64,000 nucleotides of DNA from Siphonodentalium dalli (GCA_032622095.1 CP136061.1:16990440-17054439); one strand, 5' to 3'. Positions 11,701-26,700 are shown, numbered from the stretch's first letter. The notes: a model not told the origin generated them from the sequence alone. Numbers and translations are program-made.

Positions 11701-14700
11701 TTTCAATTTCCCTGGATTTACCCCACTGGACAAAACAAGTGTCCATTGGCACCGCGGTGTATTTGCCGTTCGGCCGCGGTGTCAGAGTTTGTAACTGCAG
11801 TTGAGCACCGCGGCCGAACGGCAAGTACACCGCGGCCGAACAGCAAGTACACTGCAGCCGAAAGGCAACTACACCGCAGCTGAACGGCATGTACACCATG
11901 GTTAGATTTATGGTTTGTATCGTCTTTTTTCAGTTTAATTAACGTACACCGCGGCAACTACACCATGGCGGAACGGCAAGTACACCGCGGCCCAACTGTA
12001 GTTAGCCGGTGGAGCTGCAGTGTAGTTGCATTTCAGCCGCGGTGGCAATGCTAACCGCACCGCGGTTAAGTGGACACTTGTTTTGTCCAGCAGGGTATAT
12101 ACCGACTGTAGCTGAGTTATTTCATTTACCGGTATCTTCCACAAACAATACATGAAAATATTCGACATACAGACCTGTACAAAATTTATTTCAGATGTTT
12201 GTCGGATACTGGTATAAATAAAAAGAAAAAACGGATTTGTACATGTAGTTAACATAAACTAAATCCCTGGCACCCCGATAGTATGCTTGTATTTGCCGAC
12301 ATACCGCTATACTTAAAGTAATTGACCACCAATAACGTGGTGTCACCCCGTTAATACCGCGGTACTATACCGCAGTATCCTCCAATACCACGGTACTGAT
12401 ACCGCTTGTTAACTCGAACAAGTATGTGGGAGTAAATACCTCCCCTCAAAGTGTTCCATGAAAATCACTGCGCTATTCAAAAAAATTAATGCGGTGCCCG
12501 CTAAAAAGACCGCGGTATCATTATCGCCCAATACCGTAATTCCACTGCTGTGACCACCTCGATACAGCTACCGTTTATTACCGGTATTACCGCGGTCAAG
12601 ACCGGGGTATCACCCCGTTTTTCTAGTCAATTACTTTGAGAATAGCGGTACACATACCGTACATGTACAATTTTGTTCTATATAATATACATGTAGACAC
12701 GTGAGCTTGTGAGCTCCAGTTACAGAAGAGAGTCTAGAAAAATGCTGTTGTAAATTACGAGGACGAATACAAGCCTGTGTTTAGCGTGCCTGTCATTTGC
12801 AGAATGAGGTCCCCAGAGGGTGAATTTAGTGACACTATCCCGCATACTAATAGCATGCTAGCATAACTAAATTCACCCTCTGGGAACCTCATTCTGCATG
12901 GCCTCATGTGGTAAGGGAGACATAGTCTCAGATTGAAGTTCCAAAATGGTGAATATTGTAATGTACATGTACACCCATTGGGAACTTCGATTATGCAATG
13001 TGTCATCTGCCAATTTGGGGATATAGAGAAATGAAACTGTAAAAGAAATAGAATCTACAGGTACATGTACATTGTACGGTATGTGAAGAAGTTTCTGTAT
13101 AAATTTGATAACAAAGAAACTTTCCAGAGAAGATGAAGTCTAAGCAGAATCACAGGCCCTTGGGAAAAATACTAGTAGCCTTAGGTTTTCCCACTCTTAC
13201 TTTTATTCTGCCCCATATTCTTATTTGATTCTGGGATATTTTCCACCCTCTATGATTATTCCACACTCTTCTGTTATTTGGATCCCGAGAGTACCAGATA
13301 CATGTATCAATATATACCGTACTATAACAGTGACAAGGTTAACAAGTCCTATTTTTTGGGAAAAACACAACATCTACATGTACATGTATCATACATGTAT
13401 TCCTCATAGATTTTCAATCTTTCTTCTCAGTCACAATCAGAGGCGGACTGGGCCAAAAAACCGGCCCGGGAAATTAATATAATACCGGCCCATCTGTTCG
13501 GGGGGTGTCCACAGTCCACCTTGGGAAATTCCAACTGCTCCCCCCCCCTTGAATCAGAACCAGACCAAATACATATGTATGCATAATTCCATTTGCACCC
13601 CCCCCCTTTAATCAGATGCAGACAAAATACATGTTTTTTGCATAATTCCATTTGCACCTCTGGCCTAATATCCTATATATTCATAAACCATGGTTATATA
13701 TATTCCCGGTATGAGACCATTCATATATTTTTACCTGAAAAATTGCATAAATTCTAACATCTCGCGGTCTAACTCCAGACAAATGCACACGGCTACGGAC
13801 AAGAGACCAGGACACACCGGGCTGTTCAATGTTCATGGTTGTTCGGCCCAGGGTTAGAAAATTTTAAAAACTATACAAGAAAATCGCGAATCCTATAGCA
13901 TCTAGACTGGTATCAACTGAAGCATTCCTATTTTGTTGTAAATTTCAATTGGGGGAGGGTCCGGGAGGGTGCGTGAGAATTTTTTTGGGATTTACAGCTG
14001 GGAGTTCCCGTTAAAATCTCGAGATTAACGAGGTCTTTACGCGGTGTTATATGATGCTGATAAGTTCATTTAATGACAAAATTACGATTAGCAAATTCGG
14101 CTGGTTAAACAACACATGTGGCGGCCCACGTCGGAATTTTCCCGGTCTCCTGATCGGCTAGTCCGCATCTATCCCACCCCGAACGTCACATTATACTCAT
14201 ATGGGGAACCTGCAAACTTCCCAATTTAGGTAACTTACATATATTTATGTGAGAAGAGTGCCATCTTATTGGATACACGGCTGGTTAAGCAACACATGTG
14301 GCGGCCCACGTCGGTTTCATTTGCGGCCCAAGTTGTTGTTGGGCGGCCCAACCACATATACCCCCCCCCCCCCCTCCCCCAAACCGTAAAAAAAACCCTC
14401 GGATTCTCGCTTGATAGAAAATCACGTGGAATCAGAATTTTTCCGGCCTCTGGCCCATCGGAAAATTTCCCGATCTCCTGATCGGCCAGTCCGCCTCTGG
14501 TCACAATATATTTCACAGTGTTATTGGCCATGAAATTTCCTTTCTTTTGATGTATAATTCGATAGCAGAAAACAAGAGGTGGCATCAGAGATGCTGTGTC
14601 TCGTTTTCGGTGGCTTACCGCCGGTGGCTACCGCCAATTGGTGTGCATCAGTATCGGTAGACTAATTAATAGGTAAAATCGAAAAATGACTAATTAAGGG

Positions 14701-17700
14701 CCATAACTCTATCAAATTTTATTGGGCCAGGCTGGTTTTCGAACTCGTCCGAAATATTCTCGGCAAGTACGTCTATTCCAAATTTTAAACAAATCGGAGG
14801 ACGTTTGTTGAAGTTATCGCGCTAACGAGCTAAAAATTCACGAAAAATGACTAATTAAGGGCCATAACTCTATCAAATTTTATTGGGCCAGGCTGGTTTT
14901 CGAACTCGTCCAGGATATTATTGGAAGACACTTACCGGTATATACCAAATTTTAGTTGAATCGGATGACGTTTGTTGAAGTTATCGCGCTAACGAGCTCA
15001 AAATTCGTACAAAATGACTACTTAAGGACCATAACTCTATAAATTTTTATCGGACCGGGCCGGTTTTCTAACTCGTCCAAGGTATTCTTGGGAGACACCT
15101 ATATATCAAAATTTCAATCAAATAGGATGATGTTTGTTAAATTATTGCGCTAACGAGCTGAAAATTTGTGAAAAAATGACTAATTAAGGGCCATAACTCT
15201 ATCAAATTTTATCGGACCTGCCCGGTTTTCGAAATCGACCGAGATATTCTTGGGAGACACCTATATACCAAATTTCAATCAAATCGGATAACGTTTGTTG
15301 AAGTTATCGCGCTAACGAGCTGAAAATTTGTGAAAAATGACTAATTACGGGCCATAACTCTATCAAATTTTATCGGACCAGGCCGGTTTTCGAACTCGTC
15401 CGAGATATTCTTGGGAGACACCTATATACCAAATTTCAATCAAATTGGATAACGTTTGTTGAAGTTATCGCGCTAACGAGCTGAAAATCAGTGAAAAATG
15501 ACTAATTAAGGGCCATAACTCTATCAAATTTTATCGGACCAGGCCGGTTTTCGAACTCGTCCGAGATATTCTTGGGATACACCTATATCCCAAAGTTGTT
15601 GCGCTAACGAGTCTAAAATCAGTGAAAAATGGCAAAGGGCCATAACTCTGTAATAAATGTGCGGACGAACCCGATTTTTTTGTCTGCAGCTTACGTGCAT
15701 GGATATGTACTCACACACCAAAAAAAAATTAATCCGTCAATAAACGGTTGAGTTATAAGCAAAACAGGCCGCCCGCCCCCCGCCGTCCCCCATCAAACTA
15801 TAAGTCGAGTTTTGGAAAAAAACTCGACTAATAAAGGAGAGTCGAGATATTGTATCGAAAACTTGCAAAACCTACCAACGAAAAGCGGTCGTCAGTTTCT
15901 CTGTCCAGTAAGTAGTGATTATACACAGATACCAATTCAATTATCATGATCGCAATTGCCAAACTTGCTAATTCCCTGTATGATATGTCAACATTGCTTA
16001 AATACATTGTGGACTTCATCAAGTTCTATAACAAATGACAGAAACATTTTTGCTCTATAATATACATATACGGTACATGTACACTGGGGCATATTTTGGC
16101 TCAGTTGACAATTTTTTGGAATTATTGAAGATATTAGGCAGACTGGGAGACTGATGACCCGTTTTAATCGACTCCTTAAACACATCAGAATTATTTGGTA
16201 AAGATACTTTCCAGAGAAGACGAGTAGAATGAGTTCCCAAGAGGCTGAATTTAGTGATGAAACCTGCTGTGCCGTATAGCGTCACTAAATTCACCCTCAT
16301 GGTCCTCATTCTGCAAATGTCCAGCACCATATTTTGAGTCCTGACTTGATTGAAGTTGTACATGTAGCTGCGGTACCCTGCTGGACAAGACAAGTGTCCA
16401 CTTAACTTAACTTAACTACATGTAACTACAATGTACATGTACACTGCGGCTCCATTGGGCAGTTGGGCCGCGGTTTACTTGCCATTCGGCCTTAGTGTAC
16501 ATGTAGTTGCCATGGTGTACGTTCATTGAACTGAAAAAAAGATGATACAAACCAGAAATCTAACGTGTACATGCCATTCGGCCGTGGTGTAGTTGTACTT
16601 GGATTAGCGCAAAGTAACAGTAATTATATTCACAGTCCGTGAGTTAATGTAAATTGGGTGTGGATCGGTCATTGTCATCTTGACCAATGAGAAGTTGGTA
16701 TTAGATAGTCATTGTCAGAGGATTAAGCTGCTTTCACATACATGCGCTTAATGCATGCGTTTTACGGATGCGTTAGGCGGACGTCTGTGTTAAGCTTTCA
16801 CATACCTCCGTTTACCTCTGCGCGTACGCATCTGTTAGCGGATGCGTGAAGAATTATTTGTGTTTACATATTGTCCTTTCGTCATGGATTCCCCCGGCGA
16901 CGAGGAAGTTTTGCAATATAATTTGGTAATATATCCCATGATATTGATATATTTAACAGAAATACCGACATACCAAATGCTGAATTATGGTATAGTGAAT
17001 ATTGAATCTATATTGATGTTGACTTGAATTTAGCATCGGTTAAAACAACTGATGAACTATACCCTCCCCAAAATAAACAACAAATACTATACACACTGTG
17101 TCACCCTGCCATCATGCATGAACTGAGAGCTTAATTGCCTTCATATTCTCCATGTCCCAAGTTCTTCATGTTGTTTATAATAGTTTCCCATGAATTTTGG
17201 GACATCTGTGCATCGTGGCATCCAATATTTTTAGGATTGAAGAGGTGTTCATATTTCCGTACTGAATCTATGCTCCTACATTGTATATGCGAGACTGCCA
17301 GCAAAAATGCTAACTTCCCACAAAACCATGGCATTCTATGTCATTTAATGTATATTTTGACCTATACCTGCCATCACAATTATTTAATTCTTGTTTAATT
17401 TGTCCCAAGAATAGATAACATGGTGCCAGCTATCATACGCCCCCACATATAATAGCATTCTCATTCGTAAACACCACAAAATATCTGCGGTATCTCCAAT
17501 GATTACGACATCGCACCGAATACCCCTGTCCGCTTGTGCGCTTAGCAGATAGGTTTTCGGTCTTGGAGCGAAAAGTTATGCGCGCGCGTTTTGCGGATGG
17601 TATGTGAAAGCTCCAGTGATAGCATTGGAGACCGAAACGATGCGCGTACGGATGCATAAAACACATGTGTTAAGCGCATGTATTTGAAAGCAGCTTTACA

Positions 17701-20700
17701 TGTATATTTTAGCAAGAGCTCATTTTAGTCTACCGGTATGTCGTTGGGTCCACAAGTCAGTTATTTTTTTTTCTAGTCCGACCATGGATCAGCTCATATA
17801 ACGGTACTACATGTAGTACATGTACATGAATAACGATAGTTTGAGTTGTATATTACATGCACCGGGTATGTAGCAACATCGAATTGGTAATACTGTACCA
17901 GTATGGCTCCAATTCTATAGGTTAATATATCCATGTTAGGCTGTTACATTCAGTGTGATGTTCTGTACAAATTGACTTGACTCATTATGGTTAAGTTGGA
18001 CACCTAATTGACATAAATGATATCGCTTTGATGGTTATTTATACAAATTAGTGCAGTTTCTCACAGTGGGCTATGTCAGCATTGTTATAATTTGTTTATG
18101 AATCAGTTCAAACCTGACTGAACATTTATTGGCAGTCCCTAATGTAAGGCTTCATGTAAATACACCCGTGTTTCTGGGGTGTCGATTCATGAAAATACAC
18201 CAGTGTTTCTGGGGTCTCGATTCATCTTAAGCTTCAATGGTTTCTTTTTTAGGACCGTTGATAAATGGTCGCATTATGTAATCAGTCTGTCCATCTATTT
18301 TTCCATCTATCAATGCGTCAATATTTTGGTTTCCAGATAATAACTTTAGTAACTTTAGTATTCATTTTTCGATTGACTCAAAACTTATGTGGTATGTGGT
18401 TTAATTGCAAGAAAACACAGGTCAAGGTCGAATATGTGTTCCATCCAACAAATTGTACCTGAGTTACTGTATACATGTACATGTATGTACCTGTACCTTT
18501 AGCCCTTCCAATTTGTTTTTCAATCGACTCATAATATGGTACTATAGTACTAGTATGTCGTTTAATCCCGAGAAAATCAAGATCATGTTCAAATATGTGG
18601 TCGCCGCGTCGGTCTGACAAATTTTGTCACAGTACATGTATGCATGTATACCGGTAGCTTTTGTTGATTTGCAAGGTTGATTGAGTCTGTGCTCAAACAC
18701 TTCAAATACTGCACTACAGTTAATGACTCATCGAAACGGGGTGGCTCTCCAGTTAAAACTGCATTTCGGTTGGACATTAAATGGCTCCAGAAAATTTATC
18801 TACACAGTGTCCTTAAAGTAATTGACCACCTATAACTTGTGTTACCCCGGTTACCACTTAAAAAACGCGATGTATGCAGGATTTAAAGCAATTTAAAGCA
18901 AAATTTCAAACAGAAATATGTCACAATAAAATGTACAACAGTAAACACTTTACCCAAAAATTCATGTGCACTTTTTGTGAATGCATCACGAGTGGTCTTG
19001 ATTGTAATCTTCCAGCTGAGTCAGCCTGAGTGCCCCACAATGTAACACCCTGTGAACTTTACCCGGCTTTGAGGTTTCAGACAGTGTATCGGTTGTCAAA
19101 TTATAAACTCCACCCATCGCCTGGAGTCAGGCCTTATTGTTTGGCTTTACACATACAGGAGGGTATCACCCCCCCCCTCCCCCCTGAATACCAGTTAATT
19201 TTGGGGGGTGAATCCTGAATACATGTTAAGAAATAATATGTGATAAATGACATACAAATTGACTGTTTTAATATACCGGTTAATTAAAACTTTGGAATTG
19301 GAACACAAATCACATATAGTTTCCGGACGCTTTCCGGTTAACGACCGAAGAGACGCCGGTCGCGTTATGAGGCCGTTATGATACGATTAATGATACTTTA
19401 TGATGGCATGGTGGTCGAATATGCCCAAGAATCTACATGTATTCTACACACTCATTCATACAGATAACTAGCACAAAATATTATTTTGCGCCATCAAAAT
19501 CTGCGTCCAAGATGTTTTGCTTGAACCCGAATACCAGTTAATTCGGGGGATATGAATCTTGCGTACGGCTTCAAAACACCCTGAATCCCGCGTACCGAAA
19601 AGGGGGGGGGGGGGTGATACCCTCATACAGCCAAGAACATCAAGTTCAGTGATTTTCCTTAACAAGATTCTCATGGACTTTTTTGCAACATTTGTTGTGA
19701 AGACCCGATAATAGACCGCAATATCATAACTGCACAGGACCGTAACTTCACTTCAATGATCGTCTCGTTACCGCTGTGGATACCATATACTACTGGTAAT
19801 ATCGTGGTCATTACCGGGGTATCACCTGGTTTTCAAGTCAATTAATGTACTTTGAGGATAGCAGTGCATGTACTGTTATGTCATAGAGATGCATACAATT
19901 GTATATACATGTACCGGTACTAGTTAGAGAATGCACTGGAATCTTGAATGCTGCACCCATCATGAAAGGGTTCCAGTGGTGCACTTGTTTTAAAAGTTGT
20001 TTCAGTCAGTTGAAATAAAAATAACTGTATACATGTACTAGTACCTTGAAATCTAAAATAATTATAATTTTACCTTTTACATGCACATGTACATGTACCT
20101 CTAGTTTAAAACTAAAGAAACTAAATCTATCCACCCTGTACATGTAGGTTTTAATATCAACAGAAAATATGGTTTCTGCCACCTAAATCTGGTACATATT
20201 CGTATTTGTATCGTGAACCTTGTATCGGGATTACATGTACATGTATAACATACATGTATCGTATTGTGACCAGACCTGTGTCCCCCCATGTCTAATTTCA
20301 TACGGTAACTCTGAATCAATACAGAAAGTTCATGATATAGATACCAGACATACAGTAATGCCCTAAATAATCGACCTCTTAACCAAATCAGAATTATGGG
20401 TAACTTTTCAGGATTTAGTCGGAAATATGGCTTGTTGCCATTCATCGGAAAGCTCTCGCCGGGAGCTTTCCGATGAATGGCAACAAGCCATATTTCCGAC
20501 TAAATCCTGAAAAGTTACCCATAATTCTGCTTTGGTTAAGAGGTCGATTACTTAGGGCATTACTGTACTAGTATACATGTACCTGTACCTATTGCCGTTT
20601 CTTTAGCACAGCTGTGCCTTCATTTCTGATGGATTACATCCCGAGGACTGTGAAACTCAAAATTTACTTTCATGCCTGCTGTAAATGATGCATCAAGTAT

Positions 20701-23700
20701 TTTTTATGGGTATAATATATTCATTGTGGCGTTATGTCAATGAACAACTTTAACTGAAGTTAATAAGTCCCTGTTTAATTCAATTCTTCTCTGCCTCTGG
20801 GCGCCGGCTGATAGTTGTGAATCAGAGGTCTATCGTACACTGGTGTGTGAATTCCTCAACTTACATGTAACCATTTCATGATGGGAGCTGCGCTGATGCA
20901 ACATTAAAGATCATGTGCCCGTCTATTCTTTTATATATGCGACTCTCCGATAGAGAGTCTCGCATATTTAAGTGAATACACTGGCTTACAAGGTCAAGGT
21001 AAATATTGTTAGGCCAATGTAGATGTACCCTTGTACTATGTTATATATGGGAGACTCGCATATATACATGTACATGTAAGAGAATACATTGGCACATTGT
21101 TTTTGCTAATTTTAGGAAGCTCCAGTCAAGGGTTAAAGGGACACAAGGCTATTGTTCATGCTGGGCCGAAAAATCTCGTGAAAATAGGGTTTTGTTTACT
21201 TATAAATCTCATTCGACATTTTGACATACAGTAATGCCCTAAATAATCAACTCCTTAACCACAGCAGAATTATGGGTAATTTTTCAGGATCTAGTCGGAA
21301 ATATGGCTTGTTGCCATTCATCGGAAAGCTCTCACAGAGTTTTACGATGAATGGCAACAAGCCATATTTCCGACTAAATCCTGAAAAGTTACCCATAATT
21401 ATGCTGTGATTAAGGAGTCGATTATTTAGGGCATTACTGTATACGGATCTTTAATATCATTATGCTCAGGAAAGGTTGCCCTCTTATATGTACATGTACA
21501 ATGTATGTTCATTTACTGGTACACAATACATCCATTTGACCTACAGTAATCGGAAGACATACATGTATTAGCAAGTTTTTTACCCTGTGCCAATGCATTC
21601 TCTTATATATGCGAGTCGACCATAGGTCGCCTCGCATATATAAGAGAATGCATTGGCCTAACAATATTTTACAATTTTAATAATTTTTTCTTGTATTCTT
21701 TAACAATTTTATAATTTCACCCATACAGACCCCCAGACAAACATGAGCAGACAACACTTTCTATGTGCTTCTATATATGTGTGGGGCTCCCTGCAGGGTA
21801 ATGGATGTTATAGAAGAGTAATGGGATAGGACTCGGTCCAAAACAGCATCAACTCAACGGATATCCCAGGCTGTTGAGGACAGAGAAGACCTGGTCTACC
21901 GTGGGCCTGTTGTTTTACCACTTTCTCCGTATAATGTACATGTACCGGTATGTGTGCCTTATGGATCGAATGTAATTTAGGGTTATTGGTTCGTCTCACC
22001 GCAGGCTGTTAAGACATAAAACAAAAACAATTGTATTCCGACCGAGAAGGGCTGATTAGTGGAATTAATTCCCTTGATGTGCCTCCATAGAATGAACGAA
22101 TTATTTGTTCCTTATAATGGCATTCTCTCAGGGTTACTAGTAACTTACAGTAATGCCCTAAGTAATCGACTCCTTAACCACAGCAGAATTATGGGTAATT
22201 TTTCAGGATTTAGTCGGAAATATGGCTTGTTGCCATTCATAGGAAAGCTCTCGGGGAGAGCTTTCCGATGAATGGCAACAAGCCATATTTCCGACTAAAT
22301 CCTGAAAAATTACCCATAATTCTGCTGTGGTTAAGGAGTCGATTACTTAGGGCATTACTGTAGTTACAGTACCTTATAATGTTATGCTCTCAGTGTTACT
22401 ACCGGTAGTACACCTTAGCAAGCTGGATATACAGTACCGGTACATGTAGTGTCTCTGACATTTGCAGAATCAGGGGGTATGCAATGGGTGACATGTCATG
22501 GGTTAATACACATGTACATGTACATTGTTTAGGTAGCCCACACTAGGCGGTATGACATTGGGGGGTAAGCACTGGGCGACAGCCACAGTTTATACCGGTA
22601 GGTATGCCCACACCAGGCGGTATGACAGATGGGGGTAAGCACCGGTTAACCACTACAGTTTATACATGTAGGTATACACATGTACATTGTATATGCCCAC
22701 ACCAGGCGGTATGACACATGGGGGTAAGCACAGGGCGACAGTCAAGGTTTATAGGTACATGTACATGTACATGTATGCCCACACTAGGTGGTATGACACA
22801 TGGGGGTATGCACCGGATGACAGGCATACGGTAGGTTATAGGTTTGCCACACTGGGCAGTATGACACCGGGGGTACATGTATGCACTGGATGACAGCCAT
22901 GGGTTATAGGTATGCCCATACTAGGCAGTTTGACACTGGGGGTAAGCACTGGGTGACAGCCACAGTTTATACCGGTAGGTACATGTATGCCCACACCAGG
23001 CAGTATGACACATGGAGGTACATGTATGCGCCGGGTGACAGCTGTGGGTTATAGTTACATGTATGCCCACACTAGGCAGTATGCCACATGGATGTAAGCA
23101 CCGGATGACAGCCATGGGTTATAGGTATGCCCTCACTAGGCGGTACATGTATGCCACTGGGGGTAAGCACCGGGCGACAGCCACAGTTTATACCGGTAGG
23201 TATGCCCACACCAGGCGGTATGACACATGGGGGATAAGCACCGGGTGACCACTACGGTTTATAGGTACCGGTATGCCCTCACTAGGCGGTATGACACATG
23301 GAGGTATAAGCACCGGATGACAGCCATGGGTTATAGGTATGCCCACACCAGGCAGTATGACACATGGGGCTATACACCGGGTGACAGCCCAGCTCTTGAT
23401 GACCAAGCTAACATACATGTATATTTAGTAGTTGTCCCGCTCAGTGTTCTATTCTTTATACTACTAAGTATTATGACAGGGAAGAGGAAGTTTATTTTTT
23501 TATATAATTGCTTTTGTCCTGTTATATCACATTTGAATCCATCGGCACAGCCCACATTTATTGGGGAAATGTTTGAAGTGAAAACAATTTCATTTACACA
23601 ATACAATCCCTTCACTAAAACTGTTTGTGTTTCCTTATTCTGTATCATTCTATTGATTGTTCAGCATAACATTTACCCATCCCCATGATGGGCTATAGTG

Positions 23701-26700
23701 TCATTGACACTTTCATTCACAATACTGACACATACAGTACATGTACTAGTAGTACTATCAGAGTTGTATGGGTTACTATGACACGGAAGAGGAAGTTTTT
23801 TTTATTAGATAATAGCTTTTGCCTGTGTCCTGTTGCTGTCATGACCCATTCATGAATTCATTAAATCATGTTACTGTACATTAAGGCAAAAAAAATTAAT
23901 CTTGTGGTCCAGGTTACATGACAGAATAAAAATAGGGTAGATACATGTACCCGGTACATGATCAATTTTATTGCTGTTAGATATGGCACAGAATCTCATA
24001 TAGAACCCTGACTAATGTAATCTATGTTTAGCATTTTGTTCTTGTTTGTGTAATAAGTAATTGGTAGCATATTAAGGTGAAACCAATCAGCAACTTGCCT
24101 GGTTTCAAAGGCTATATACCCTGCTGGACAAAACAAGTGTCCACTCAACCGCGGTGTGGTTAGCGTTGCCACCGCGGCCGAAATGCAACTACACCGCAGC
24201 TCCACCGGCTAACTACAGTTGGGCCGCGGTGTACTTGCCATTCAGCCATGGTGTAGATGCCGCGGTGTACGTTCATTAAACTGAAAAAAGACAATACAAA
24301 CCAGAAATCTAACCACGGTGCACATGCCATTCAGTCGCATTGTAGTTGCCTTTCGGCAAAGATGTACTTGCCGTTTGGCCGTATTGTACATGCTGTTCGG
24401 CCGCGGTGCTCAACTGCAGTTACAAACTCTGACACCGCGGCTGAACGACAAATACACCGCGGTGCCAATGGACACTTGTTTTGTCCAGCAGGGTACTAGG
24501 ATGCGGACTACAATGGTCACAAGTTGGTGTGGAAGCTACAGATGTTTGCTATGTTTAACCCTTTGGAAGGTTGAATGACATACATGTACATGTACAGTAC
24601 ATCACTTATATACGGGTATGCAATTGGTCATTTGTATTTGATGCTACCATGCACATTGGGCTAGCATCACCAAATTAACCCTCTGTGGACCTCATTTTGC
24701 TTAGTCCTTATCTTCTAGGAAGTACATACATGTAGAATATCTATAATCCCACATTAACATAGTTTTTAGTTACTTTTTCCCTTCTGTTCAGTTTCTACAT
24801 GTACATGTATATCCCCTCATTTGCAGAAGATACAATGCATAATCGAGGTGACAAATTGGGTTAACATAACCAACTTCAACTGAGGAACTTCAATCTGTTC
24901 CTTAGATCTCCCATAGCAGTTGAGGCCTAAGCAGAATGAGGTTCCCAGAGGGTGAATTTGGTGATGCTACTACATGTAGTTGCCGGCTGTGCAGGGTAGC
25001 ATCACTAAATTCACCCTCTGGGGACCTTATTCTGCTTAGGTCTCATCTTCTTGAAAGTACATGTACAGTATGATCTATAGTCTCACATTAGCATTGTTTT
25101 TAGTTACTTTTTCCCTTCTGCTCAGTTTCTATATCCTCTCATTTGCAGAAGATAAAATACATAAACCAGGTGACTAATTGATGGGGATTTTGGTGATGAG
25201 GGGCGCCGGAAGAGGGGGACAGAGGGGGCAGCTGACCCCCCTGCCCTTGACCAAGGGTGGCGAGCGGGGGCAGGACTTGCCCTTTTTCTGGAGACAGAAA
25301 ATGCTTTTTGTGTGTTTAATCTCGTGTTTTTATAGCAAAATATGACTTTTTGGGTCCAAATACCACCAATTTCACAAGGAATATTAATTTTTTGTCAATT
25401 TTATCACAAAACGGCCATAAAAACCGACAAATACCATTAAAATAGGGATTTTTGCCACAATGAATTTATGGTTATTTTCCCGAGTTTGTTGAGAAAATGC
25501 CCTTTTTTGCGGAAAAGTGCTCTTTTTGTAGGCTCTGCCCCCCTGCCCTTGGATGCTTCCGGCGCCCCTGTTGGTGATGCTACATGTACGGTAGTAGCCG
25601 GCCGTGAAGGGTAGCATCACTAAATTCACCCTCTGGGGACCCCATTCTACAAATGATAGACATTCTATTTCGATACTTGACTGTATACAGTAATGCCCAA
25701 AGTAATTGACCACTTAACCACAGCAGAATTATGGGTAATTTTTCAGGATTTAGTCAGAAATATGGCTTGTTGCCATTCATCGGAAAGCTCTCACCAAGAG
25801 TGGTCAATTACTTTGGGCATTACTTTATCTGCAAAGCTGTTAACAACACAAAACCTTACAGATAAATAAGATCCAGATAAATAGGGACATGATATTATTA
25901 TACAGTAATACCCCAAGTAATCGACTCCTTAACCACAGCAGAATTATGGGTAACTCTTCAGGATTTAGTTGGAAATATGGCTTGTTGCCATTCAAAAAAA
26001 AAATGTTGTGGTTTGGGTTTCTCGATCGACCCCATTTAAACCATTTGACCCTAAAACATTTATCGGTACTTGAAAAAAATTGGTGATCTTCAGCTGGTTT
26101 AAGTCGAAGTAAACTTAAGACAACTAAATAATTAACCCTTTAGCTGCTAAATGTATTTACCTATAGATCTGACGTTTTAAATGACATACAATGTACTCGC
26201 CCGCTAAAGTTTAGTGGGTGAGTATGTCATTTATAACGTCATATCCGCGGGTGAATACATTTTTGCAAATAAACTGAATGATATTGTAACAATTGCTTTC
26301 TGATGAATGGCAACAAGCCATATTTCCGACTAAATCCTGAAAATTTACCCATACCGGGTAATTCTGCTGTGGTTAATGAGTCGATTATTTATGGTCGACT
26401 CGCATATATAAGAGAATGCATTGGCACAGGGTATATGGGTTGATACAAAAATCGGACTTGGCATTGAAAGGGTTAAGGAGTCGATTATTTAGAGCATTAC
26501 TGTAGTGATGCTACCCACACAGCAGGCTAGCATCACCAAATTTACAATTTGTGAACCTCATTCTGCTTCAGTACCTGTACATTGTACCTGCTGCTGTTTT
26601 TCTGTGTTTTCCCTGTTTTGTTCATCGTTAGCTGGCAGTAGGATTGCAGGTTGGAAACATTGTTCTAGGTCCCCGAGAGCTTTCTGATGAATGGCAACAA

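Noticed and set aside
23227-23688. 153-codon open frame ending array M
   Set aside because: Half is tandem repeat translation and the rest is a dispersed repeat also at 53460; no protein family.
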